In this document: positions 17,854 to 27,256 of the stretch, piece by piece | Layout of the letters: each line of letters starts with the position of its first letter | How positions within the stretch are numbered: the first letter of the stretch is position 1 | Source of the DNA: an uncultured Bacteroidota bacterium | GTDB taxonomy: Bacteria; Bacteroidota; Bacteroidia; 2-12-FULL-35-15 | Direction: 5' to 3' | NCBI GenBank assembly: GCA_903919535.1 | Contig: CAIXIP010000084.1 | Span: 1 to 43,867, forward strand | DNA: 43,867 nucleotides | Program-made: the position numbers and the translations under genes | Notes under the pieces: generated by a model | What the model was told of the DNA's origin: nothing | The model's database searches: none | Seen by the model: the letters and a program-made list of their open reading frames with translations, nothing else

Positions 17854-19980
17854 ATGAAAAAATATCTTAGCCTATTTTTATTAGGATTCTTATTGTCAAA
17901 CATTATCCTGGCACAAGACAACCCTGTTAAATGGAAAGTTTCAACAAAAAAAATAAGCCCTTGTGAATACGAGATACAATTTACAGGAACAATTGAAGAT
18001 CATTGGCATGTTTATTCATTAACAATGAAAGGCGATGATGGCCCAATGCCTGCAAGAATTGTGCTTGACAAAAGCAGTGAGTATGAGCCAACAGGAAAAG
18101 CAACAGAAGGCACTCCAGTTAAGGCTTTCGATAAAGTTTTTGAAATGAATGTGGCTTATTTTGAAAAAACTGTAACATTCAAGCAAAAAATAAAATTAAA
18201 ATCCAACAAAGAGGTAATTGTTAAAGGTACTTATGAATATCAAGCCTGCACTGAAGAAAAATGCATCTTCCCCCCTGCTACACCTTTTGAATATAAATTG
18301 CAGGGTAGTGAAGATTGTTTAAAAAGCAGCACAACTTTGCAAAACACAACAACAAATCCACTTGCTTGTGAATGTGACTCTAACGCCATCTATTCTATTA
18401 TCAAGGCCAAAGAGATCGTAACACCAAATACGAATACAAAAACAGATACTACTGTTAAATCTGAGACGATAGTAGCTTCAAACAACGACACAAAAAATGG
18501 AAAGCCAACTTCTGAAAATGATCCTTGGTGGATGATTTATTTAACAGGATTAGTATGGGGATTTGCTGCCTTACTCACCCCTTGCGTTTTCCCTTTAATA
18601 CCTATGAACGTAAGCTTCTTTTTAAAACGAAGTAAAACTAAATCTCAAGGTCGTTTTAATGCAATTGCATATGCTGTGTCAATCATAATAATTTTTATTT
18701 CTTTGGGGCTTGGAATCTCATTGGTATTTGGGGCGGGTGCATTAAATACACTTTCAACAAGTGCCATATTCAATTTAATAATTTTTGCATTATTAATGGT
18801 TTTTGCAGCTTCATTTTTAGGAGCATTCGAAATTGTTCTCCCATCATCATTTGTAAATAAAATTGACAAACAAAGTGACCGAGGAGGTTTAGCCGGAATA
18901 TTTTTTATGGCATTGGCATTGGTTGTGGTTTCGTTCTCATGCACTGGTCCAATGATTGGGAATGCTCTTGTTGCAGCTGCAGGAACTGGAAAAATATCAG
19001 GACCTTTCTGGGCAATGTTCGGATTTTCTACCGGCTTAGCCATCCCTTTCGGTTTATTCGCCTTCTTTCCGTCATTATTAAATTCGATGCCAAAAAGTGG
19101 CGGTTGGTTAAATACAGTAAAAGTTACATTGGGATTTTTAGAGTTAGCTCTTGCAATGAAATTCGCTTCAAATGTTGATTTGGTTTATCAATTAGGAATT
19201 TTAACAAGAGAAGTATTTATAACTTTCTGGATCGTAATTTTTGGATTACTAAGTATTTATTTGATGGGAGGGTTTAAGACAGCTCACGATAGCGACACTA
19301 AGCATATTTCTGTTACACGTTTATTTTTCATTATCATTTCTTTTTCTTTGACAATTTATTTAATTCCAGGATTATGGGGTGCTCCTCTAAAACTTTTCAG
19401 CGGCATTCTTCCTCCATTAGAATATTCTGAATCTCCGCATGGCTTTGGAGGTGGAGGAAATAGTTTCAGCGCTTCTTCTTCAACAGCTATTGACCCTGAA
19501 TTTGCAGCATACATTGAAATAAATAAAAATGGAATAGTACATTTCAAAAACGATTATGAACATGCACTTGCTTATGCAAAAAAAACAGGAAAACCTTTAA
19601 TGGTAGACTTTACAGGACATGCTTGTGCTAATTGCAGAAAAACAGAAGATTTTATTTGGCCGGACCCTGAAGTTGTTAAACGATTAAACAACAACGTGGT
19701 TTTAGTTTCATTATATGTTGATGACAAGAGAGCCTTGGATCCTAAAAATTACATGAAAGTTTTTTGGTATGGACAGGAAAGAGAAATAAAAGACATTGGA
19801 GATAAATTTAAATACATGGAAGAGACTCTTTACAAACAGAGCACTCAACCTCTTTATATTTTACTCGACCAAAATGAAAAACTATTGAATGATCCACGAG
19901 GATATAAATCAGGAATACCTGAATACACCCAATGGCTCGATGAAGGAATAAATGAATTCAAAAAACGATCAGGCAAATAA
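17854..19980 (+). CDS. dsbD: Thiol:disulfide interchange protein DsbD
   Basis: DsbD moves electrons from cytosolic thioredoxin across the inner membrane to periplasmic thiol proteins and cytochrome c maturation. The 708-residue protein has all three parts: a signal peptide (about 1-20, cut near ILAQ) and periplasmic alpha domain with a cysteine pair C132/C137 (ACTEEKC); a membrane domain of about eight helices beginning near residue 226 with the reactive cysteines C244 (TPCVFPLIP) and C363 (SCTGP); and a C-terminal thioredoxin-like domain with C591-A-N-C594. All six redox cysteines are present. It is flanked by terminators on both sides, so it is probably monocistronic. TATCTTTA at 17805-17812 is a near match to the -7 element. 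Confidence 0.95.
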   Translation: MKKYLSLFLLGFLLSNIILAQDNPVKWKVSTKKISPCEYEIQFTGTIEDHWHVYSLTMKGDDGPMPARIVLDKSSEYEPTGKATEGTPVKAFDKVFEMNVAYFEKTVTFKQKIKLKSNKEVIVKGTYEYQACTEEKCIFPPATPFEYKLQGSEDCLKSSTTLQNTTTNPLACECDSNAIYSIIKAKEIVTPNTNTKTDTTVKSETIVASNNDTKNGKPTSENDPWWMIYLTGLVWGFAALLTPCVFPLIPMNVSFFLKRSKTKSQGRFNAIAYAVSIIIIFISLGLGISLVFGAGALNTLSTSAIFNLIIFALLMVFAASFLGAFEIVLPSSFVNKIDKQSDRGGLAGIFFMALALVVVSFSCTGPMIGNALVAAAGTGKISGPFWAMFGFSTGLAIPFGLFAFFPSLLNSMPKSGGWLNTVKVTLGFLELALAMKFASNVDLVYQLGILTREVFITFWIVIFGLLSIYLMGGFKTAHDSDTKHISVTRLFFIIISFSLTIYLIPGLWGAPLKLFSGILPPLEYSESPHGFGGGGNSFSASSSTAIDPEFAAYIEINKNGIVHFKNDYEHALAYAKKTGKPLMVDFTGHACANCRKTEDFIWPDPEVVKRLNNNVVLVSLYVDDKRALDPKNYMKVFWYGQEREIKDIGDKFKYMEETLYKQSTQPLYILLDQNEKLLNDPRGYKSGIPEYTQWLDEGINEFKKRSGK

Positions 19981-20016
19981 AAAAATCCCCGCTTATTAAA
20001 GCGGGGATTTTTTTTT
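19981..20016 (+). terminator. Strong Rho-independent terminator after dsbD
   Basis: AAATCCCCGC and GCGGGGATTT form a perfect GC-rich stem around an 8-base loop, followed by nine or more T. It starts immediately after the dsbD stop codon. The rest of the gap up to 20171 shows no other feature I can support. Confidence 0.95.
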
Positions 20017-20171
20017 GAAAACGATATGCTTTTTATAATTAGCTTACCTAAATAAAGCATCAGCAAATTTATTAATGTAAACGAAAATTGCTTTGTTTGA
20101 AATACTTCCATATTTTTACATTCCTAACGCTCAAATTGGGTGACAATTTATTTGCCTTCTAACTAAACAAT

Positions 20172-21467
20172 ATGATAAAAAAAGTTTTTTTAATCATCGT
20201 TTCGTTTTTTACAATAGTACAAGTATTCTCCCAAAGTGAAAAACCAATTCAAATCCCCTCCGTTGCAATTGGCGCAGGTGCTCTTTCCTTTAAGGGAGAT
20301 GTAAGCAAAGGAGGTAACACTTTCGGTGGAATAAGAGGAGGCTACAATTTAACTTTAGAAGAACATATCTGGAAGTATTTTGCAGTGTCTATTAACGCCA
20401 TGTATGGTAAATTATCTGGTACTCAACGCAGTAAACTTTCTAACTTAAATTTTCAATCAAAAATTTTTCAAGGCGATCTGAATTTAGTTTTTCATGCTGA
20501 CAATGGCTTACTTTTTAAACGGGACAGTTTGCTTTCGCCATATATTTCAATTGGGTTAGGCTTTTTGAAATTCAACCCTTATGGAGACCTTAAAAATGCT
20601 AATGGTATAACATATAATTACTGGACTGATTTTACAATACGTGATATTGGCGAATCAGAACCCAATGCTTCATCTGCAGTCATAATTCAACGTGATTTTA
20701 CCTACGAAACAAAATTAACTGACCCAAACACAAATTATAAAAGATCAACATTAGCTTTACCAATTGGAGGTGGATTTAAACTTAAACTACTCGACAATAT
20801 TGATGTTAATCTCAGTGCAACCTATTATTTAACCTTCACTGATTGGATTGACAATTATAAAAGTGGAAATAATGACAAATTTCTTTATACAAACATTTCG
20901 CTTCAATACAATTTTGCAAAAAACAAAAGCAAAAACTCATTTTCCCATGCACTTGATTTTTCGGCAATTGACAATTTAGACTCAGATGGCGATGGAGTAA
21001 GCGACAGTAAGGATCATTGCCAAGGCACACCAAATGGTGTAGGTGTTGATATTTATGGCTGTCCAACAGATTCAGATGAAGACGGCATCCCAAATTACCT
21101 TGATAAGGAACCCCAAACAAAAAAAGGAGATATTGTTAATGAAAGTGGAGAAACGTTAACAACAAAAATGATAAAGGAGAAGCAGATAGCATACGAAGCT
21201 GAAGCTTCCGAACGCAATAATATGTTTAATGAAAGACCTAGTCTAGAATATTTAAAAGAGATAGAATCAATGGCTGAGGCATCTCAAAAAAAGAACTCAA
21301 AAAATAAAATTGAGATTCCAGAATCATTAAAGCCTGCAGACAAAAACAAGGATGAATTTATTTCTGCCAATGAAATAAAAGATGCAATTGATAATTTTTT
21401 TGAAGGAGATTCAGACTTTACAGTTGAAAAAATAAATGCCTTAATTGATTTCTTCTTTCAACAATAG
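20172..21467 (+). CDS. Outer-membrane beta-barrel-like protein with TSP3 and EF-hand motifs
   Basis: The 431-residue protein has a signal peptide (about 1-20, ending VFSQS), then roughly residues 25-260 of alternating, glycine- and aromatic-rich strands like an outer-membrane barrel. From D270 it carries thrombospondin type 3-like calcium motifs (DSDGDGVSDSKD, then DSDEDGIPNYLD) with the cysteine-containing CQGTPNGVGVD...GCP spacing common in OmpA-type proteins of Bacteroidota. However, no OmpA peptidoglycan-binding domain follows; instead there is a charged helical stretch and a canonical EF-hand loop at D390 (DKNKDEFISANE). I infer a calcium-stabilised surface or periplasmic protein; the specific function is unknown. 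It ends directly against the stop of the convergent ferritin-like gene. Confidence 0.82.
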   Translation: MIKKVFLIIVSFFTIVQVFSQSEKPIQIPSVAIGAGALSFKGDVSKGGNTFGGIRGGYNLTLEEHIWKYFAVSINAMYGKLSGTQRSKLSNLNFQSKIFQGDLNLVFHADNGLLFKRDSLLSPYISIGLGFLKFNPYGDLKNANGITYNYWTDFTIRDIGESEPNASSAVIIQRDFTYETKLTDPNTNYKRSTLALPIGGGFKLKLLDNIDVNLSATYYLTFTDWIDNYKSGNNDKFLYTNISLQYNFAKNKSKNSFSHALDFSAIDNLDSDGDGVSDSKDHCQGTPNGVGVDIYGCPTDSDEDGIPNYLDKEPQTKKGDIVNESGETLTTKMIKEKQIAYEAEASERNNMFNERPSLEYLKEIESMAEASQKKNSKNKIEIPESLKPADKNKDEFISANEIKDAIDNFFEGDSDFTVEKINALIDFFFQQ

Positions 21468-21926
21468 TTAAAACACTTCTGGATACCCAATATCTACAAA
21501 AGCATTTTCTAGCTTATGCTTATGTCCCAGTTCCATGTTTGCCAAACGTTCCAAAGCTTCTTTTATTTTTTTGTCGATAGCATTATTAGCTAATGAATGA
21601 TATAATTCTGCCGCTGCTTGCTCCCGTTTCATTGCAATAGCTATTGCTTCGGCAGGTTTCATGTTAGTAGACAGAGGAGGCATATCCTGTGTTTCAGCAA
21701 TTTTATAATCGACCACTTTGTTTTTAAACAATTCTCCTACTGCATTATTATTTCGATACATTTCTAAAAGGTTTGCATGCCCATTTTCATCCTGTGCCAA
21801 TTCCTCAAAGAGTTGTTTTACTCCCGGATTAGTTACTTTTTCTGAAGCTTCTTTATAAAAAGCATAAGCTGCATGTTCTTGCTCAATAGCAAAATCAATT
21901 AGTTTGTTGATGTCAGTTAGATTCAT
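21468..21926 (-). CDS. Ferritin-like diiron protein (rubrerythrin-type, no rubredoxin domain)
   Basis: The 152-residue, all-helical protein contains two repeats of the ferritin-like diiron pattern: E17 with E47/H50 (ELAQDENGHA) in the first half, and KREQAAAELY with ANMELGHKHKLE in the second. There is no rubredoxin-type Cys4 domain, so it is a erythrin-like member of the broad COG1633-type group. Such proteins bind iron or detoxify peroxide. It is the last gene of the formate dehydrogenase block, 36 bases after the catalytic subunit gene; a role in protecting the oxygen-sensitive enzyme or in iron supply is inference. Its stop abuts the stop of the upstream plus-strand gene. Confidence 0.85.
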   Translation of the reverse strand: MNLTDINKLIDFAIEQEHAAYAFYKEASEKVTNPGVKQLFEELAQDENGHANLLEMYRNNNAVGELFKNKVVDYKIAETQDMPPLSTNMKPAEAIAIAMKREQAAAELYHSLANNAIDKKIKEALERLANMELGHKHKLENAFVDIGYPEVF

Positions 21927-21962
21927 TGTTTTGTATCTTAAAATTTATTAATTAACTATTTA

Positions 21963-24692
21963 TTATGGACGAGCTTGTCTAAATCCTCTATCGATAACTG
22001 CAACACCATCGCTTACTTTTTCAACCTTAATAGCACACGCTTTGTATTCAGGCGTTTCGGTTACATCATCATACGCATCATTGGTTAAAACATTTGCATG
22101 TGCTTCACGGAAGTGAAATGCACACCAAGTAACTCCTTCCGGAGAACGTTCTGTTACCCATGCTTTCAATGTTATCGTTCCACGTCTGCTGGTTGCTTTC
22201 ACCATATCACCTGTTTTTACATTCATCTTTTTTGCATCAACAGGACTAATCTCTAAAAGTTCTTCAGGGAAAATATTTTCCAACCCAATTGAATTTCTAG
22301 TCTGTGTCCCCGTATGGTAATGCCACAATCTACGACCTGTTGAAAGTATGAATGGATATTCTTTATCCGGTAATTCGGCTTGCGAACGATAATGCGTTTG
22401 TGAAAACAATCCTTTTCCTCTTGTGAATTTTCCGTTCAAATGTAAGATTGGAGTACCTGGATGATAAATTGTTGGACAAGGCCATTGTAAACCGATGTGT
22501 TGAATACGATCATAAGTGATACCACCCATAATGGTTCCACTTTGTCGCATATCTTCCCAAGTAGCATTTGCAGATGTAAATTTAAGATCTACACCAAATC
22601 GTTTTCCAAGCTCTTGCATAATCCACCAAGTAGGTCGAGCTTCTCCGGGGGCATCAACGGCTTTGCGTAAAAACTGTACACGTCTATCCAAGTTGGAATA
22701 AGTCCCTTCATCTTCATTAAAACAAACATCGGGCAATATTACATCAGCATATTCTGTAGTCATATTTGGAAAAATATCTACCACAACAAGAAAATCTAAT
22801 GCTTCAACTTCTTTGATTGTTTTAGCCGTATTAGGTTCTGTCTGAACAGTATTGTCTCCAACGCAGAATAATATTTTTGTATCACCAGTTGTCGCTTTGT
22901 GCAACATGGTAGGAAGTTTATAGCCTTCTTTTCTTGACAGACCTGTTACTCCCCAATCGTTTTCCATTTTTACAATTGCTTGCTCATTTGTACACGATTG
23001 ATAATTATGGAATACATTTGGTAAAGCACCCATATCACAAGCTCCCTGCACATTGTTTTGTCCGCGTAACGGATTAACACCACAACCACGTTTTCCTAAA
23101 TGACCAAGTATCATTTGCAAATTCGCAAGTGTTTTCACATTATCTGTACCGCAAACATGTTCAGTGATTCCGAGTGTATATAGAATACTTACTTTTTTTG
23201 CATCAGCCAACATTTTTGCAACATGCTTCATTGTTTCAACTGGCACACCTGAAATTTCGGAAGATTGTTCAAGAGTAAAATCCTTCAACCATTTTTTTAT
23301 TTCTTCAGGATTTTCGGTATTATTTTTCATGAACTCTTTATCCTCCCAACCATTATTCAAAATCTCACTCATGAGTCCGTTTAAAAAAGGAACATCTGTT
23401 CCTACTCTGATTGGAACATAAAGGTCGGACCAATGGGAAATATCTACCTTACGCGGGTCACAGACAATTAATTTTGCACCATTTTGTGCTGCACGTTTTA
23501 CATAATATGAAACAACTGGATGCGCTTCAGTCATGTTTGAACCAATGACAAAAATTAATTCTGTTTCCAGAATTTCATCAATTGAATTTGTTGCAGCTCC
23601 ACTTCCAAAAGCATGAGCAAGTCCTGCAACTGTTGGTGCATGGCATGTTCTGGCGCAATGGTCAATATTATTTGTTTTTATTACAGCACGTGTAAATTTT
23701 TGTATCGCGTAATTATTTTCGTTCGTGATTCGTCCAGAACCTAATGCTGAAAATACATCCGGTCCATGTTTATCAACAGTTGTTTTTATTTTTTCTGCAA
23801 TCAAATCTAGTGCTTCATCCCATGTTGCACGTTCGTGTTTCCCATTCTTTCTAATCAATGGATATTGCAAACGTTTTGGACTAGCATGAAACTCAAATCC
23901 ATAACGCCCTTTTACGCAAAGCATTCCATTGTTTGGCCAAACTTCTCTACCTTCTACTCGTACCACTTTATTTTTTGCACGATCAACATGCAATGTCATT
24001 TGACAGCCTACACCACAATATGGGCATGTTGTATCTACTTTCTCAAATTCATATGAACGACCTAGTCCTCTAGATTTTTTATCTGTCAATGCACCTGTCG
24101 GACAAAGCTGCACACACTCTCCACATTGCACGCAAGTTGATTCGCCCATCGGAATATTATCATCACACATGATGGTTGTTTCCAATCCTCGGAATCCGAA
24201 ACCAAGAACTTCGTTTACCACCGAGTGATTGCAGGCTGCAACACATCTTCCACACTTGATACATTTATCATAATCAATTACAATAAATTCTGAACTCTCA
24301 TCTTTTATTCCGGTAGGATGATCTGAAAAAGTTGTTTTTTCAATTCCCAAATGATAACAAGCATCCTGTAGTTCGCAAGTGCCGCTTCTATCACAAGCTA
24401 AACAATTATGATAACCAGATGAAAGCATAAGATCAACAACCATTCGTTGTGCATCTTTTATTTCTTTGCTGTCAGTAACAACCGACATTCCCTCTTTAAT
24501 TTTAAGATTACAGGATGTTTGATATCCACGCATTCCTTCTACAGAAACAACACAAGCTCTGCACTTTGCTGCTTGACCAGTTTTTGCATGATAACATAAT
24601 GTAGGAATATAGATACCGTTTCTTTTAGCAACATCAAGAACTGTTTCGTTTTCTTGTGCAGCGTAAGATTTATTATTTATGGTGATTTGCAT
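21963..24692 (-). CDS. fdhA: Formate dehydrogenase catalytic subunit (Cys-type, Mo/W-bis-MGD)
   Basis: This 909-residue molybdopterin oxidoreductase oxidises formate to CO2 or does the reverse. It has a NuoG-like N-terminus: a [2Fe-2S] site (C33, C44, C47, C61), a cluster site C97/C100/C106, and two ferredoxin-type [4Fe-4S] sites (C144-C154 and C187-C197). The FdhF-like part follows with C223, C226, C230 and C259 for a further [4Fe-4S] and the TCHAPTVAGL active-site segment. The metal-ligand position is C350 with H351 next to it; selenoproteins have Sec here, so this is the Cys form. The C-terminal domain is the MGD-binding barrel. No twin-arginine signal is present, so it is cytoplasmic. It is cotranscribed with NuoF- and NuoE-like genes. 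Confidence 0.95.
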   Translation of the reverse strand: MQITINNKSYAAQENETVLDVAKRNGIYIPTLCYHAKTGQAAKCRACVVSVEGMRGYQTSCNLKIKEGMSVVTDSKEIKDAQRMVVDLMLSSGYHNCLACDRSGTCELQDACYHLGIEKTTFSDHPTGIKDESSEFIVIDYDKCIKCGRCVAACNHSVVNEVLGFGFRGLETTIMCDDNIPMGESTCVQCGECVQLCPTGALTDKKSRGLGRSYEFEKVDTTCPYCGVGCQMTLHVDRAKNKVVRVEGREVWPNNGMLCVKGRYGFEFHASPKRLQYPLIRKNGKHERATWDEALDLIAEKIKTTVDKHGPDVFSALGSGRITNENNYAIQKFTRAVIKTNNIDHCARTCHAPTVAGLAHAFGSGAATNSIDEILETELIFVIGSNMTEAHPVVSYYVKRAAQNGAKLIVCDPRKVDISHWSDLYVPIRVGTDVPFLNGLMSEILNNGWEDKEFMKNNTENPEEIKKWLKDFTLEQSSEISGVPVETMKHVAKMLADAKKVSILYTLGITEHVCGTDNVKTLANLQMILGHLGKRGCGVNPLRGQNNVQGACDMGALPNVFHNYQSCTNEQAIVKMENDWGVTGLSRKEGYKLPTMLHKATTGDTKILFCVGDNTVQTEPNTAKTIKEVEALDFLVVVDIFPNMTTEYADVILPDVCFNEDEGTYSNLDRRVQFLRKAVDAPGEARPTWWIMQELGKRFGVDLKFTSANATWEDMRQSGTIMGGITYDRIQHIGLQWPCPTIYHPGTPILHLNGKFTRGKGLFSQTHYRSQAELPDKEYPFILSTGRRLWHYHTGTQTRNSIGLENIFPEELLEISPVDAKKMNVKTGDMVKATSRRGTITLKAWVTERSPEGVTWCAFHFREAHANVLTNDAYDDVTETPEYKACAIKVEKVSDGVAVIDRGFRQARP

Positions 24693-24717
24693 GGTGCAAA
24701 AATTATGATTCGTTTTA

Positions 24718-26580
24718 TTAATATTTTACAATTGCATCAAACTTACAAGTACTCAAACACAATCCGCATCGAATACACAAATCAGTATTGATGATGTGAG
24801 CTTGTTTCTTTTCTCCGTGAATTGCTTCCACCGGACATACTTTTTTGCAAGCTTGACAGCCATTACAAGCATCGAGGATTTCAAAAACAATTAATTCTTT
24901 ACAAACTGCAGTTCTGCATTTTTTATCTCTTATGTGTTCAATGTATTCTTCTTTAAAATGACGTAGTGTGCTCAGCACTGGATTTGGGGCTGTTTGTCCG
25001 AGCCCACACAAAGATGCGTTGGTAACAGTACTTGCCAATTTTTCCAACTCGTCAATATCTTTCATTTCACCTTTACCTTCACAAATTCGATCAACGATTT
25101 GTTTCATACGTGCTGTTCCTTCGCGGCATGGAACACATTTACCACAAGATTCATCCTGAACGAATTCTAGAAAGAAACGAGCAACATCCACCATACAACT
25201 ACTTTCATCCATCACAATCAAACCACCACTGCCCATGATAGCTCCTAATTTATTTAGTGATTCGTAATCCAGAGGAACATCCAAATGTTCAGCAGGAATA
25301 CATCCGCCTGATGGCCCACCAATTTGAGCTGCTTTATATTTTTTATTAGTAGATATTCCACCACCGATGTCGTATACTAATTTGCGTAAAGGTGTTCCAA
25401 CAGGAACTTCAACAAGTCCCGAAATTTTTACTGTTCCGGCAAGAGCAAATATTTTTGTGCCTTTACTTTTTTCAGTACCTGTTTCGGCAAATACTGCTCC
25501 TCCTTGATTAATTAAAAGTGGAATATTAGAAAATGTTTCCACGTTATTAAGAACAGTTGGTTTGTTCCACAAGCCTTTTTCGGCTGGGAATGGTGGGCGT
25601 GGGCGTGGCTCACCGCGATTGCCTTCAATAGAAGTAATGAGCGCTGTTTCTTCTCCACATACAAATGCTCCTGATCCTTTTCTGATTTCCAATTCAAAAT
25701 TAAATCCTGTTCCTAATATATTTTTTCCAATTAATCCAAACTCTTGCGCTTGGTCAATTGCAATTTGTAGCCGTTCTATCGCAAGTGGATATTCAGCACG
25801 CACATAAACATAACCTACAGAACTTCCAATCGCATAGGCACCGATTGCCATTCCTTCGATAATACTATGCGGGTCACCTTCCAAAATGCTACGATCCATA
25901 AACGCTCCCGGATCACCTTCATCAGCATTACAAAGTATATATTTTTCTATGTCTTGACTTTTTCTAGCAAAACTCCATTTCGTTCCTGTTGGAAAACCTG
26001 CACCACCTCTGCCGCGAAGGCCTGACATTGAAACTTCCTGAACAACCTGTTCGCTTGTCATTCCGCTTAACACCTTGCTTAATGCTTGGTATCCGCCAGC
26101 AGCAATATAATCTGCAATTTTTGTTGGATTAATTTTTCCGCAATTTCTCAGAACCTTCTTATCCTGATTTTTAAAAAATGGCAATTCCGATTTTTTTGAA
26201 ACTTTTTGCTCATCTACAAGATGTAAAAGATTTTCAACAACCTTACCACCGATTAAATGCTGTTCAACAATTTCCTTCACATCCTGAGCGCGAACTTTCT
26301 GATAAAATGTATCATCCTTTCCTATAACAACAACAGGACCTATAGCGCATGGGCCAAGGCATCCTGTTTCCATAATGTCAAGTTTTTCATTTAATCCGTT
26401 ACTAGCCAGATGAGAGACAAAAGCATCTTTCACCTTCATAGATCCGGATGCAATACAACCACCTCCGGCACATATATATACTTTTTCAGAATTATATTCT
26501 TTGCTATTTAAGAGCGAACTACATAATGTTTGCAATTCTTCAGTGCTCTTCACAAAATGCATATGTGCATTAATATCCAT
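24718..26580 (-). CDS. NuoF/HydB-like flavin subunit of the formate dehydrogenase complex
   Basis: This 620-residue diaphorase subunit passes electrons between iron-sulfur clusters and NAD(H) through FMN. Order of domains: N-terminal thioredoxin-like [2Fe-2S] domain (C37, C42, C74, C78); the Nuo51 FMN/NADH domain with GLRGRGGAGFPTG (188-199) and CNADEGDPGAFMDR (217-230); an SLBB domain; the [4Fe-4S] site C479, C482, C485, C525; and a C-terminal double [4Fe-4S] ferredoxin domain (C572, C575, C578, C582 and C602, C605, C608, C612). The N- and C-terminal additions are those of HydB/HndC-type proteins rather than simple NuoF. The ATG at 26578-26580 is supported by a strong Shine-Dalgarno sequence inside the preceding gene, which it overlaps by 11 bases. 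Confidence 0.94.
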   Translation of the reverse strand: MDINAHMHFVKSTEELQTLCSSLLNSKEYNSEKVYICAGGGCIASGSMKVKDAFVSHLASNGLNEKLDIMETGCLGPCAIGPVVVIGKDDTFYQKVRAQDVKEIVEQHLIGGKVVENLLHLVDEQKVSKKSELPFFKNQDKKVLRNCGKINPTKIADYIAAGGYQALSKVLSGMTSEQVVQEVSMSGLRGRGGAGFPTGTKWSFARKSQDIEKYILCNADEGDPGAFMDRSILEGDPHSIIEGMAIGAYAIGSSVGYVYVRAEYPLAIERLQIAIDQAQEFGLIGKNILGTGFNFELEIRKGSGAFVCGEETALITSIEGNRGEPRPRPPFPAEKGLWNKPTVLNNVETFSNIPLLINQGGAVFAETGTEKSKGTKIFALAGTVKISGLVEVPVGTPLRKLVYDIGGGISTNKKYKAAQIGGPSGGCIPAEHLDVPLDYESLNKLGAIMGSGGLIVMDESSCMVDVARFFLEFVQDESCGKCVPCREGTARMKQIVDRICEGKGEMKDIDELEKLASTVTNASLCGLGQTAPNPVLSTLRHFKEEYIEHIRDKKCRTAVCKELIVFEILDACNGCQACKKVCPVEAIHGEKKQAHIINTDLCIRCGLCLSTCKFDAIVKY

Positions 26581-27106
26581 TTTTTGCCTCCTCCTGTTTT
26601 ACCTCTTTTTTGTTTTTATAGGAACTAATAATTTTCTTTACATCGTTAGGTTTTACCCATTGATGAACATCGTCATTTACCATGATGATAGGCGCTAAAC
26701 CGCAAGCTCCGAAGCATCGTCCAACATCCAGTGTAAAAAGTTTATCTGGAGAGGTTTCGCCTATTTCGATACTTAATTGTTGTTTGAGTGCCGTTAATAT
26801 TTCATTTGCTCCCTGGACATAACAAGCCGTTCCAAGACAAACACGTATTAAATATTTACCTCTGGGTTTTAATGAGAAAAAGGAATAAAAAGTGATGACG
26901 CCATATACTTTTTGTAAAGGCTCATTCAGAATTTCCGAAATTTTAAGAATCGCTTCTTGAGGTATGTACCCAAAAAGACTTTGTGTTGCCTGAAGCACTG
27001 GGATTAGGGCTCCCGGCTTTTCTTTGAAGGAAATGATAATCTCTTCTAATCTATTTAACAACCCCTCTTCATCATTACCACAAGAACATTTTTCAACTTT
27101 TGCCAT
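26570..27106 (-). CDS. NuoE/HydC-like [2Fe-2S] subunit
   Basis: This 178-residue thioredoxin-fold ferredoxin partners with the flavin subunit. It has the family pattern C90-x4-C95 (CLGTAC) and C131-x3-C135 (CFGAC) that binds one [2Fe-2S] cluster, preceded by the helical NuoE N-terminal domain (LQATQSLFGYIPQEAI, then VYGVITFYSFF). Length is normal for the family. Two further cysteines near the N-terminus (C7, C9) are not part of the usual site. It begins 150 bases after fdhD, across a repeat element, and overlaps the downstream gene by 11 bases. Confidence 0.94.
   Translation of the reverse strand: MAKVEKCSCGNDEEGLLNRLEEIIISFKEKPGALIPVLQATQSLFGYIPQEAILKISEILNEPLQKVYGVITFYSFFSLKPRGKYLIRVCLGTACYVQGANEILTALKQQLSIEIGETSPDKLFTLDVGRCFGACGLAPIIMVNDDVHQWVKPNDVKKIISSYKNKKEVKQEEAKNGY
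26587..26594 (-). promoter_or_regulatory. Strong Shine-Dalgarno sequence for the NuoF-like gene
   Basis: GGAGGAGG on the minus strand ends six bases before the ATG and lies within the last codons of the NuoE-like gene. It decides the start (Met1 rather than Met7) and suggests coupled translation of the two subunits. Confidence 0.8.
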
Positions 27107-27137
27107 TTGAATTTAATTTGTATCAGATTTTATTGCT

Positions 27138-27246
27138 TGTCATCCCGACCACTTCGGCTTTGCTCAGTGTAAACTCTGTGGAGAGATCTTTTTATACATT
27201 GTGCAAATACTTTCAAAAGATTCCTGCGCATTGGCTGGAATGACCT
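27138..27246. repeat. Palindrome-ended extragenic repeat (MITE/REP-like)
   Basis: The 150-base gap between fdhD and the NuoE-like gene is almost filled by an element whose ends are imperfect inverted repeats: GTCATCCCGACC at the left and the complement of GTCATTCCAGCC at the right (9 of 12 match). The inside includes cttcggctttgctcagtg and gagatct...agattcctgcgca. Elements with GTCAT..CC ends and a similar interior are frequent intergenic repeats in several bacterial genomes; I see only one copy in this window. It is more GC-rich than its surroundings. Confidence 0.65.
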
Positions 27247-27256
27247 TTATTATTTT

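Noticed and set aside
21963-24692. NADH dehydrogenase subunit NuoG as the identity of the catalytic subunit
   Set aside because: The N-terminus is NuoG-like, but the C-terminal part has the formate dehydrogenase active-site segment and FdhD is adjacent.
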